Assembly: GCF_004919085.1 (NCBI RefSeq) | Contig: NZ_STGL01000009.1 | Coordinates: forward strand, 248,001 to 312,000 | Length of the DNA: 64,000 nucleotides | Source of the DNA: Nocardioides sp. GY 10127 | GTDB taxonomy: Bacteria; Actinomycetota; Actinomycetes; Propionibacteriales; Nocardioidaceae | Reading direction: 5' to 3' | Shown: piece after piece, positions 18,319-24,804 of the stretch | How positions within the stretch are numbered: the stretch's first letter is position 1 | Layout of the letters: every line of letters begins with the position of its first letter | Program-made: the position numbers and the translations under genes | Notes under the pieces: model-generated | What the model was told of the DNA's origin: nothing | Database searches by the model: none | The model's input: only the letters and a program-made list of their open reading frames with translations

Positions 18319-18334
18319 GAAACGTCCCCGTCAC
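18319..18334. promoter_or_regulatory. candidate GlnR half-site
   Basis: GAAAC-N6-GTCAC, matching half of the known gTnAC-n6-GaAAC GlnR operator pattern, in the 120-bp divergent spacer between glnR and the MoaD-like gene. Based on motif spacing only. Confidence 0.4.
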
Positions 18335-18352
18335 AGTGGAAGGTCCGAACCA

Positions 18353-18628
18353 GTGAATGAGACGCAGATCATCACCGTCAGGTACTGGGCGGGCGCCAAG
18401 GCCGCCGCGGGCACGGATCGTGACGTTCTCGTGACGGACTCGTCGTTGACGGTCGCCGACGTGGTGGCTCGCGCGGTCGACCTCCACCCCGACTCGCGTC
18501 TGGGAGAGGTCGTCAAGGCGTGCTCGGTGCTCGTCGACGAGCAGCCGCTGGGCACGCGCGACCCGACGTCCGTGGAGGTGCTCCCCGGCCAGTCGGTGGA
18601 GCTGCTGCCGCCGTTCGCGGGCGGCTGA
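18353..18628 (+). CDS. MoaD/ThiS-family ubiquitin-like sulfur carrier
   Basis: 91 residues from GTG 18353. A beta-grasp pattern is visible (TVRYWAGAKAAAG at the start, VLVDEQPLG, VELLPPFAGG at the end) and the chain ends in the Gly-Gly tail needed for adenylation and thiocarboxylation. Carriers of this type donate sulfur in molybdopterin or thiamine synthesis. A stand-alone MoaD-like gene divergent from glnR is a recurring actinobacterial arrangement. There is no MoaE, MoeB or thiamine gene in the window, so its pathway is unassigned. Confidence 0.85.
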   Translation: MNETQIITVRYWAGAKAAAGTDRDVLVTDSSLTVADVVARAVDLHPDSRLGEVVKACSVLVDEQPLGTRDPTSVEVLPGQSVELLPPFAGG

Positions 18629-18688
18629 GGCGCGGGCAGGGTCCGGACGGCGTCCGGTGATCGTCCTGGACGCTCGTGACCTGCTGGG

Positions 18689-18865
18689 TCAGGCGGGAGT
18701 GCGAGCGGTCGGCCGGGTCTCTGGGTCCGGCCGACCGCTCGCAATCTCGTGCCCCTGCCCGGCCTTGAAGGCGCGGCCGACGGCCACGGCCACCGGTACG
18801 GGCAGGACGGCCCAGAGGACGGTGAGGACCAGGGCGGTCGCCGCCCAGCCGAATGTCAGGTCCAT
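18689..18865 (-). CDS. one-helix membrane microprotein, AVAVGRAF family, copy 1
   Basis: 58 residues from ATG 18865, preceded by a strong GGAGGAGG. One hydrophobic helix (about residues 5-29) runs into the motif WAVLPVPVAVAVGRAFKAG, followed by a short polar cytoplasmic-type tail. The motif is shared with the genes at 19138-19317 and 62318-62473, which argues that all three are real genes. The ORF frame is open further upstream, but the ribosome site and family alignment fix this start. Function unknown; I do not recognise a named family. Confidence 0.7.
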   Translation of the reverse strand: MDLTFGWAATALVLTVLWAVLPVPVAVAVGRAFKAGQGHEIASGRPDPETRPTARTPA

Positions 18866-19097
18866 CTCCGTGCTCCTCCTCCGGGTTGTCTTGGTGTGAC
18901 TCAGGACACGCCCGATGCTAGGTACCCCAGCGGGTACGCCGCGAGGTTCCTGCCGAGCATCTGTCGGCCATGCATGAAATGGCCCGACGGGGTCTGTATG
19001 AATCCTGTGTTTCCGGAGCACGTGGCCGCTGGGCGAGATGTTTCATCCCGCTGTCAGCGTACGCTCAGGTCAGGGACAGGTTCGGGCGCGGCTCCGG

Positions 19098-19132
19098 GGT
19101 GCGCTGGGTGCGCCGGGGTGCGCCGGGTGCGC
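19098..19132. repeat. short GGGTGCGC tandem repeat
   Basis: About four units of GGGTGCGCyG in tandem just downstream of the second microprotein gene. The remaining spacer 18866-19137 shows a GTACCC/GGGTAC inverted repeat near 18920 but no gene. Confidence 0.6.
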
Positions 19133-19137
19133 CTCGG

Positions 19138-19317
19138 TCAGGCGGCGTCGGCGAGGCCGGTGCCCTCGCCGCGGTCCATGGTCGGGCGCGGCCGGAACGG
19201 GATCGGCTCGGGGAGGTCCTCCTGGCCCCGGGCGAAGGCGCGGCCGACGGCCACCGCGATCGGGAACGGGACGACGAGCCAGAGGAACAGCACCACCGCG
19301 ACAATGACCGGGATCAT
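19138..19317 (-). CDS. one-helix membrane microprotein, AVAVGRAF family, copy 2
   Basis: 59 residues from ATG 19317 to TGA at 19138-19140. A hydrophobic helix starts almost at the N-terminus (IPVIVAVVLFLWLVV) and leads into PFPIAVAVGRAFARGQ, then a Pro/Arg-rich polar tail. It shares W-x-V-h-P-h-P-h-AVAVGRAF-x-x-G with the paralogues at 18689-18865 and 62318-62473. The gap between AGGGGG and the ATG is unusually short. It is divergent from the thioredoxin-like gene, which starts 48 bp away. Function unknown. Confidence 0.68.
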   Translation of the reverse strand: MIPVIVAVVLFLWLVVPFPIAVAVGRAFARGQEDLPEPIPFRPRPTMDRGEGTGLADAA

Positions 19318-19364
19318 GGCCCCCTGTTCGGAACAACCCGACCCGACCTGAGGTTTTCGCAGAC

Positions 19365-19880
19365 ATGGATTCTGGAGTCGTCATCGCGGTCGCCGCCGTC
19401 GTCCTCGCGCTGGGGTTCGGCGGGTACCGCGCCCTCACCGACGGGCGCTTCCGCGGCACGCGTCAGATCAGGCAGGACGCCGGGGTGCCGGCCGTGCCCG
19501 CCGACGACGCTCTCGCCGCGACTGGTCCCGGCGGTGCGCCCGAGACGGCGGTCGCGCCCCCGACCGCCTGGACCCACGTCCTCGCCGCGATGCCCGACGC
19601 CCAGCTGGGGGAGCGGGCCACCCTGCTGCAGTTCTCCAGCGCGTTCTGCGCCCCGTGCCGCACCACTCGGCGGGTGCTCGGCGAGGTCGCGGAGGTGGTT
19701 CCCGGGGTCGCGCACCTCGAGGTGGACGCCGAGCAGCACCTCGACCTCGTCCGCGAGCTCGACGTCACCCGGACCCCCACCACGCTCATCCTCGACGCCA
19801 CCGGCGCCGAGACCAGCCGCGCCGCGGGCGCTCCGCGCAAGGAGACGGTGCTCGGTGTGCTCGCCGGGGTCGTCGAGTGA
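19365..19880 (+). CDS. membrane-anchored thioredoxin-like protein
   Basis: 171 residues from ATG 19365. An N-terminal hydrophobic segment (residues 4-20) acts as a membrane anchor and is followed by a linker of about 50 residues. A thioredoxin fold has the active site FCAPCRTTR (Cys95 and Cys98, CxPC), LEVDAEQHLDLVRELDVTRTPTT with the conserved cis-Pro after Thr, and a final helix. CAPC is close to TlpA/thioredoxin sites. In many actinobacteria a gene like this sits just upstream of DUF4395, SseA and DUF1416; here those genes follow after an inserted PKD/DUF6318 pair. It probably handles disulfides or sulfane sulfur; which side of the membrane it faces is not certain. Confidence 0.85.
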   Translation: MDSGVVIAVAAVVLALGFGGYRALTDGRFRGTRQIRQDAGVPAVPADDALAATGPGGAPETAVAPPTAWTHVLAAMPDAQLGERATLLQFSSAFCAPCRTTRRVLGEVAEVVPGVAHLEVDAEQHLDLVRELDVTRTPTTLILDATGAETSRAAGAPRKETVLGVLAGVVE

Positions 19881-19903
19881 CCCGCTGAGCCGGTCTTCTG
19901 CCT

Positions 19904-19950
19904 GATCGGGGTGGATGCGGTGCACCAGATGCACCGCATCCACCCCGATC
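19904..19950. repeat. palindromic repeat A, copy 4
   Basis: Perfect 21-bp arms (19904-19924 and 19930-19950) with a 5-nt loop. It lies between the convergent thioredoxin-like and PKD genes, where it could also serve as a two-way terminator. Confidence 0.9.
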
Positions 19951-19974
19951 TCGCGTTTCGGTGCTCGCGGACGC

Positions 19975-20835
19975 TCAGTCGTACGAGAACCCGGCCGCCG
20001 TGAGCCGCGGGGTGGCCGTCCGGACGGTCAGCGTCTGCGCCGGGCCGGTGGTCGTCACGGTGCCGTCCACGGGCTGCCAGTCGCCGGTGCCCTCGCGCCA
20101 CCGGGCGGACCAGGTGGTGTCCACCGAGACCGAGGCCTTCTGCGCGGACGCGTACTCGTGCGACACGTACGCCGTCGCCGGCAGGGCGCTGTCGTAGGGC
20201 TGACCGGGTTCCGTCGTGCTCAGCGTCGTCCCGTCGCCGAAGTGCCAGGTGTAGCTGTCCGGGCTGATGTCCAGCGTGATCGACCGCCCCAGCAGCGTCA
20301 CCGTCCGCGTGAACGGCTCGGCCTCCGTGCGGACCAGCGTGGCGATGTTGACCAGCGTCTCGCCCCCGGGCGGTTGCACGATGATCGTGGACGTCGGGAG
20401 CTCCACCTCGCGGAACGCCTGGGCGATCATCGCCGCGGTGAGCACCACGGGCGCCCCAGGAATGTCTGCCGCTTCAGCGGGGGTGAGGCAGAGGGTCTGT
20501 AGGTACTCAAGCCCCGTCGGCTGGACGGCGTACTGCTGGTAGACGATGCCCCCTGCCCCACATGTAAGCGGGGTCACGCAATTCGAGCCATCGGGGGACA
20601 AGTCGACACCAAGGTTGGCGCAGACCAGGTGGAGTTCTGTCTGGACTCCGCCGGTGCCAGCTCCGCTGTCGACCACAGGCTCTGCGGAGTCATCGTCCGT
20701 GCAGGCGACCCCGGCGTTGAACACGTCTTGGTCCGCGTCCGCGTCCGCAGTACACGTGTCTGCCCGGGCGGGACCTGCGATCACGACCTGGAAGCAGGCC
20801 AGCAGCAGGAACAGGGTGAGGATGTGCCGAGTCAC
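19975..20835 (-). CDS. secreted PKD-domain protein
   Basis: 286 residues from GTG 20835, which overlaps the TGA of the upstream DUF6318 gene (GTGA). A signal peptide (hydrophobic ILTLFLLLACFQVVIAG, then PARA) leads into a Cys-containing Asp-rich segment and a middle domain. A PKD fold occupies about residues 175-250, with the diagnostic YTWHFGDGT followed by ATAYVSHEYASA. PKD domains are extracellular Ig-like modules. No catalytic motif is present. Coupling to the lipoprotein upstream suggests the two work together at the cell surface; their job is unknown. Confidence 0.8.
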   Translation of the reverse strand: MTRHILTLFLLLACFQVVIAGPARADTCTADADADQDVFNAGVACTDDDSAEPVVDSGAGTGGVQTELHLVCANLGVDLSPDGSNCVTPLTCGAGGIVYQQYAVQPTGLEYLQTLCLTPAEAADIPGAPVVLTAAMIAQAFREVELPTSTIIVQPPGGETLVNIATLVRTEAEPFTRTVTLLGRSITLDISPDSYTWHFGDGTTLSTTEPGQPYDSALPATAYVSHEYASAQKASVSVDTTWSARWREGTGDWQPVDGTVTTTGPAQTLTVRTATPRLTAAGFSYD

Positions 20836-21377
20836 GACGGGAAGTCCCAGCTGGCCATCCGCCAAGCGTTCGCCTGCCACCTCAGGCCGGCGATGAACGT
20901 GGCCATGCCGCCGTCGTAGGTCTCACGACCGTTGGGACTGATGACGATCTGCGGGGACTGGTGAAGTCGTACAGCGAAGCCTGTTAGTCCCGGCTTGGCG
21001 TCAATGGGCACGATCTTCGGCCGCAACCAGCCATCGGATCGGAGCTTGCCGTCGGCGTAGATGCCCTCGGTGATGTCGATCAGGTTGGCGCATGTCTCGC
21101 AGTCAGCGGTGTTCAGCGAGGCGAAGCCTGCCGTATCCCCGGTCTGCTGCATGTCGTTGAAGACATCCAGCCAGTGCTTCACGAACGCAACGGCCCCCGC
21201 ATCGGTGTGCTTCTGCCACGCAGCATCACTGGCACCGGCACTTGGCGACACGTCCGCCGAGCTGCTGACCGCACTGGGCGTGGTGACGATGGGGGTGGCG
21301 CTGCCACCGTCGGCAGCGCAGCCGGACGCGAGGAGCGCGGTGGCGGCCACGGCGGCCGCGAACGGTCGGAGGGTCAT
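20832..21377 (-). CDS. DUF6318-family lipoprotein
   Basis: 181 residues from ATG 21377. The N-terminus is a lipoprotein signal peptide with lipobox LLASGC, so Cys20 would be lipidated. A Ser/Thr-rich linker follows, then a domain with GAVAFVKHWLDVFNDMQQTGD, a CETC-type cysteine pair (ADCETCANLID) and a closing AWRMASWDFPS. This pattern matches the DUF6318 lipoproteins common in Micrococcales; the fold is probably NTF2-like. It is translationally coupled to the PKD gene downstream. Function unknown. Confidence 0.78.
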   Translation of the reverse strand: MTLRPFAAAVAATALLASGCAADGGSATPIVTTPSAVSSSADVSPSAGASDAAWQKHTDAGAVAFVKHWLDVFNDMQQTGDTAGFASLNTADCETCANLIDITEGIYADGKLRSDGWLRPKIVPIDAKPGLTGFAVRLHQSPQIVISPNGRETYDGGMATFIAGLRWQANAWRMASWDFPS

Positions 21378-21913
21378 GCTCTGCCTTCCCGAGAGGTGCG
21401 TCCCGGCAGTGGACGCCCGACAACTCTCGCAACCTTTCCCGCGTCAGGCCAGCCCGAACCGTCCAGGCTGTGGATATTCCCCCACCTGCGGTAACGCTGA
21501 TGTCGACCGCGTGACCAAGGTCCCGACATTTGCGTACATTCACGCTGACGCGACCGTACAAATCTCATTATTCAGACACGAGTCTCGGCATGTGGAATCG
21601 CGATTGGGAGATCCCCGAATCGCCTGCGTATGGTTCTGGACATGCTCACGACCTGGCTGACGAAGCGACGCGCAGTGGACCACTGCCGCGTGCGCTCCTC
21701 CCTGTGTCGAATGCTCTGACGCGCCTGCTCCCGTTCTGACGACGTCCTTCGCGGACGCTGGGAAGCCGGCGCCGGTCGCGGCCCTGCCGCGCCCGTAGAT
21801 CGCCCTCGCAGCGCCGGCATGCCCGCACGGCGTCACGAGCACGAGTCCTCCCGGCCGCGTCCAGCGCGGTGCGCGAGGCAGAGCGGGCGCCCACGCCCTC
21901 CTCCAGGAGAGAC
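21378..21913. other. intergenic region, 536 bp, partly AT-richer
   Basis: Spacer between the DUF6318 lipoprotein and DUF4395 genes, divergently transcribed. The stretch about 21500-21660 is less GC-rich than its surroundings. Short frames occur but lack coding bias or ribosome sites. It may hold divergent promoters or a decayed insertion; I see no RNA gene. Confidence 0.5.
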
Positions 21914-22444
21914 ATGTCCACGCTCCACGCCCCGGCCGCCACCACGGCCCAGGCTCCGCAGCAGGCAGCCCCCCAGGCCGCCACCCCGGCCAACCTGGCC
22001 ACCCCGAACGCCCCGAAGGGCATCGACCCCCGCGCCCCGCAGGTCAACGCGATCATCACCGCGCTGGTCCTGGTCGCGATCCTCGTGACGCCCACGCCGG
22101 TCGCGCTCGCGCTGACCGCCCTCCAGACGCTGCTCTTCGCCAACGGCGCGATCCGCGGCGTCCAGCGCACCCCGCACGCCTGGTTCTTCAAGCGCTTCGT
22201 GAAGCCGCGCCTCGCGCCGCCGACCGAGCTCGAGGCCCCGGAGCCGCCGCGGTTCGCCCAGGCGGTCGGCCTGGTGTTCACCGCCGTCGCGCTGGTCGGG
22301 TACGCCACCGGCGTCCTCCTGCTGGGCCAGGTGGCGATCGGGTTCGCGCTCGTCGCTGCCACGCTCAACGCCGTCTTCCGCTTCTGCCTCGGCTGCGAGC
22401 TCTTCCTGCTCGTGAAGCGCGCCGCGGCCACGCGGATCGCCTGA
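21914..22444 (+). CDS. DUF4395 integral membrane protein
   Basis: 176 residues from ATG 21914, preceded by CAGGAGAG. A 30-residue Ala/Pro/Gln tail leads into a GIDPRAPQVNA opening and four membrane helices with the typical DUF4395 signature FCLGCELFLL near the end (two cysteines in a CxxC-like arrangement). The family regularly neighbours thioredoxin-like and thiosulfate sulfurtransferase genes, as here, and the membrane cysteines suggest thiol or sulfane-sulfur transfer across the membrane. That function is inference. Confidence 0.85.
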   Translation: MSTLHAPAATTAQAPQQAAPQAATPANLATPNAPKGIDPRAPQVNAIITALVLVAILVTPTPVALALTALQTLLFANGAIRGVQRTPHAWFFKRFVKPRLAPPTELEAPEPPRFAQAVGLVFTAVALVGYATGVLLLGQVAIGFALVAATLNAVFRFCLGCELFLLVKRAAATRIA

Positions 22445-22470
22445 GCGCCCGCACCCCCAGCCATACCCCC

Positions 22471-22530
22471 GGCGGCCACAGCCGCCACCCCCGGCGGCAC
22501 CAGCCGCCACCCGAGGCGGCACCAGCCGCC
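22471..22530. repeat. three tandem 22-bp hairpin units
   Basis: GGCGGC-acca-GCCGCC-type mini-hairpins at 22471-22486, 22493-22508 and 22515-22530, exactly 22 bp apart, in the 143-bp spacer before the sulfurtransferase gene. In the mRNA they would form three consecutive 6-bp stems. Confidence 0.8.
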
Positions 22531-22587
22531 ACACACCCAGATCCCCGCGACGTCCACGGTGGGCCGTCGCGCATGAAAGGAAACTCC

Positions 22588-23436
22588 ATGAGCCGCGAGA
22601 ACGTGCTGGTCACGGCCCAGTGGGTCGAGGACCACCTCGACGACCCGTCCATCGTGCTGGTCGAGGTCGACGAGGACACCTCGGCCTACGACAAGGGCCA
22701 CATCAAGGGCGCCATCAAGCTCGACTGGACGACGGACCTGCAGGACCAGGTCGTCCGCGACTTCGTCAACAAGCAGCAGTTCGAGGCGCTCCTGAGCAGC
22801 CGCGGCGTCGCCAACGACCAGACCGTCGTCCTCTACGGCGGCAACAACAACTGGTTCGCCGCCTACGCCTACTGGTACTTCAAGCTGTACGGCCACCAGG
22901 ACGTCCGCCTGCTCGACGGCGGCCGCAAGAAGTGGGAGCTCGACTCCCGCGAGCTCACCTCCGAGCTCCCCGAGCGCGAGGCCACCACCTACGTCGCGCA
23001 GGACCAGGACAACACCATCCGCGCCTTCCGTGACGACGTCGTCGCCGCCATCGGCGTGCAGAACCTCGTCGACGTGCGCAGCCCCGACGAGTACGCCGGT
23101 CGCCTCCTCGCCCCGGCCCACCTCCCGCAGGAGCAGGCGCAGCGCGCCGGCCACGTGCCGACCGCCGCGAACGTCCCGTGGAGCAAGGCCGCGAACGACG
23201 ACGGCACCTTCAAGTCGGACGCCGACCTGAAGTCCATCTACGAGGCCGCCGGTGTCGACTTCTCGAAGGACACCATCGCCTACTGCCGCATCGGCGAGCG
23301 CTCCTCGCACACCTGGTTCGTGCTCAAGGAGCTCCTGGGCCAGGAGAACGTGAAGAACTACGACGGCTCGTGGACCGAGTACGGCTCCCTCGTCGGCGTC
23401 CCGGTGGCCCTCGGCGACGAGGCGGGCGAGGCCTGA
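22588..23436 (+). CDS. sseA: thiosulfate sulfurtransferase (two-domain rhodanese)
   Basis: 282 residues. ATG 22588 was chosen over ATG 22573 because AAAGGA lies 7 nt upstream of it. Two rhodanese domains are present: the N-terminal one is inactive (the position corresponding to the Cys loop reads LYGGNNNWFAA), while the C-terminal one has NLVDVRSPDEYAG and the active loop YCRIGERSSHTW with Cys233. It transfers sulfane sulfur from thiosulfate to a thiophilic acceptor in the cytoplasm; the actinobacterial members are called SseA or CysA2. DUF1416 starts on its stop codon (TGATG), so they are co-translated. Confidence 0.92.
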   Translation: MSRENVLVTAQWVEDHLDDPSIVLVEVDEDTSAYDKGHIKGAIKLDWTTDLQDQVVRDFVNKQQFEALLSSRGVANDQTVVLYGGNNNWFAAYAYWYFKLYGHQDVRLLDGGRKKWELDSRELTSELPEREATTYVAQDQDNTIRAFRDDVVAAIGVQNLVDVRSPDEYAGRLLAPAHLPQEQAQRAGHVPTAANVPWSKAANDDGTFKSDADLKSIYEAAGVDFSKDTIAYCRIGERSSHTWFVLKELLGQENVKNYDGSWTEYGSLVGVPVALGDEAGEA

Positions 23437-23732
23437 TGTGCGGCGCGACTGAGGGCGGCCTGTCCCTGGACGGCGTCGACGTGAAGAAGGAGGCGGTCGT
23501 GCAGGGCCAGGTGGTCCGCGAGGGCGCCCCCGTCCCGAACGCCTACGTGCGTCTCCTCGACGCCACCGGCGAGTTCACCGCGGAGGTCCCCACCTCCGCC
23601 AGCGGCCACTTCCGCTTCTTCGCCGGCAACGGCGAGTGGACGCTCCGCACGCTCGCCCCCAAGGCGGACGTCGTGGACAAGAAGGTCGTCGCCGCCGTCG
23701 GCTCGGTCGCCGAGGTGACCATCAGCCTCTGA
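23436..23732 (+). CDS. DUF1416 small beta-sandwich protein
   Basis: 98 residues from ATG 23436, overlapping the SseA stop by one nucleotide. MCGATEGG at the start and GQVVREGAPVPNAYVRLLD with SGHFRFFAGNGEWTLR are characteristic of DUF1416, a carboxypeptidase-regulatory-like or Ig-like fold. It nearly always follows the SseA-type sulfurtransferase in actinobacteria, so it is probably its partner or acceptor; the N-terminal Cys2 could take a persulfide. That role is inferred. Confidence 0.88.
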   Translation: MCGATEGGLSLDGVDVKKEAVVQGQVVREGAPVPNAYVRLLDATGEFTAEVPTSASGHFRFFAGNGEWTLRTLAPKADVVDKKVVAAVGSVAEVTISL

Positions 23733-23770
23733 GGCGGCCGCTGAGCCTTCTCGCAGTACCTGCTCCACCT

Positions 23771-23813
23771 CGCACGGCCCGTCGCACCCGCGGCGGGCCG
23801 TGCGGTTGCTTTT
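23771..23813 (+). terminator. intrinsic terminator after DUF1416
   Basis: Stem CGCACGGCCCG...CGGGCCGTGCG with a short loop region, followed by GGTTGCTTTT. It ends the DUF4395-sseA-DUF1416 unit. Confidence 0.8.
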
Positions 23814-24219
23814 CCTGGACGTCGCGGGCCGGCCGGGCCCGCGGAGGCAATCGCTCGCAGCCGGCCCCGGGACCGCCGCCGTCCGCATCGTGGGCGGTCC
23901 AGCCCGGTGACGTCGGCGACTTGGCAATACCGCGCATCGGGTAACAGTGACGCGCCATCATGCCTCCCGGGGCATGCCGCCGTAAGGCCCGGAGGGGTGC
24001 TGACCTGCAGTGACGGAGGGATTCCACGCCTCGACGCACCGTCAGACCCCGACGCCGATTGTTACGTTCATGTTTCGTCCGGCAGGGGGAGGTGACAATC
24101 ACGCGTCGGCTCCCACCTGACGCGCCATCGAGGCGGTTTTGGCAAAGGATCTGTGATTGACTGCCACCTGCCAATACGCCCCGGCACTTGCTCCAGTGCC
24201 CGGAACTGGGAGTCTCTGA
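23814..24219. other. long 5' region of the small Lys-rich secreted protein
   Basis: About 400 bp without a gene. It holds a CATGCC/GGCATG hairpin near 23960, a GGCACT/AGTGCC hairpin near 24185 and a 12-bp direct repeat TGACGCGCCATC at about 23947 and 24118. I compared it by eye with the c-di-GMP and c-di-AMP riboswitch consensus patterns and found no match. Confidence 0.45.
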
Positions 24220-24639
24220 ATGAAGAAGCTGATCGTCGGTCTGCTGATGGCCGTGCTCATGAGCGCGGGCTTCGTCGCGACCACTGCTACCACCGCTAAC
24301 GCGGCCTGCCCCTACACCAACTGCAAGGCCACCAAGACCCACGTGGTCTCGGCGAAGTCGCCGAAGGCCGGCAAGCTCGTCGTCAAGGCGAAGGTCACCT
24401 CCGCCGCCAAGGCCAAGATCGTCGGCAAGCTGGTCATCACCATCACCAAGGGTGGCAAGACCAAGAAGAAGACGGTCGCCTACACCGGCTCCGCCAAGAC
24501 CGTGTCGTGGACCGGCCTGGCCAAGGGCAAGTGGAAGGTCACCGTGACCTTCACCCCCAAGTCCGGCAGCGTCTACAAGAGCAGCAGCGCCTCCAAGACG
24601 GTCACCGTCAAGGCCAAGAAGAAGAAGGGTCGCGGCTGA
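24220..24639 (+). CDS. small secreted Lys-rich Ig-like protein
   Basis: 139 residues from ATG 24220. A clear signal peptide (KKLIVGLLMAVLMSAGF, cleavage after TANA) is followed by a short Cys pair (CPYTNC) and one beta-sandwich domain rich in Lys and Ser/Thr (KGGKTKKKTVAYTGSAKTV, KWKVTVTFTPKSGS). It ends in a polybasic tail KAKKKKGRG. The strand pattern resembles bacterial Ig-like repeats. The strong positive charge would favour binding to an anionic polymer such as an acidic or sulfated polysaccharide or teichoic acid; this is inference. It stands just before the DUF4012/BY-kinase genes. Confidence 0.7.
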   Translation: MKKLIVGLLMAVLMSAGFVATTATTANAACPYTNCKATKTHVVSAKSPKAGKLVVKAKVTSAAKAKIVGKLVITITKGGKTKKKTVAYTGSAKTVSWTGLAKGKWKVTVTFTPKSGSVYKSSSASKTVTVKAKKKKGRG

Positions 24640-24664
24640 TCCTCGCCGCCCCGACGCTCAGCTG

Positions 24665-24697
24665 CGAGGCGGGTCTCCCCTCGGGAGACCCGCCTCG
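24665..24697. terminator. strong perfect hairpin terminator
   Basis: 15-bp perfect arms CGAGGCGGGTCTCCC (24665-24679) and GGGAGACCCGCCTCG (24683-24697), 3-nt loop, 26 bp after the Lys-rich gene. Confidence 0.8.
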
Positions 24698-24804
24698 TGC
24701 TGTCCCCGGACCCTCGCCGACCGGACGTCACGATCCGGACTCGGTCGGGTCCCGCCTGGTGGGTTCGCCCGCGCAGGTGCTCGCCGCTGAAATAGGTTGA
24801 CCGC

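Noticed and set aside
13398..19950. Repeat A copies as ordinary transcription terminators
   Set aside because: One copy lies between divergent promoters and none has a T-tract; only the copy at 19904 is placed where a terminator is expected.
21540..21842. 100-codon minus-strand frame in the DUF6318-DUF4395 spacer
   Set aside because: No ribosome site, no actinobacterial codon bias, no recognisable domain or signal peptide.
23814..24219. c-di-GMP or c-di-AMP riboswitch before the Lys-rich protein gene
   Set aside because: Conserved core sequences of both classes are not present by eye.
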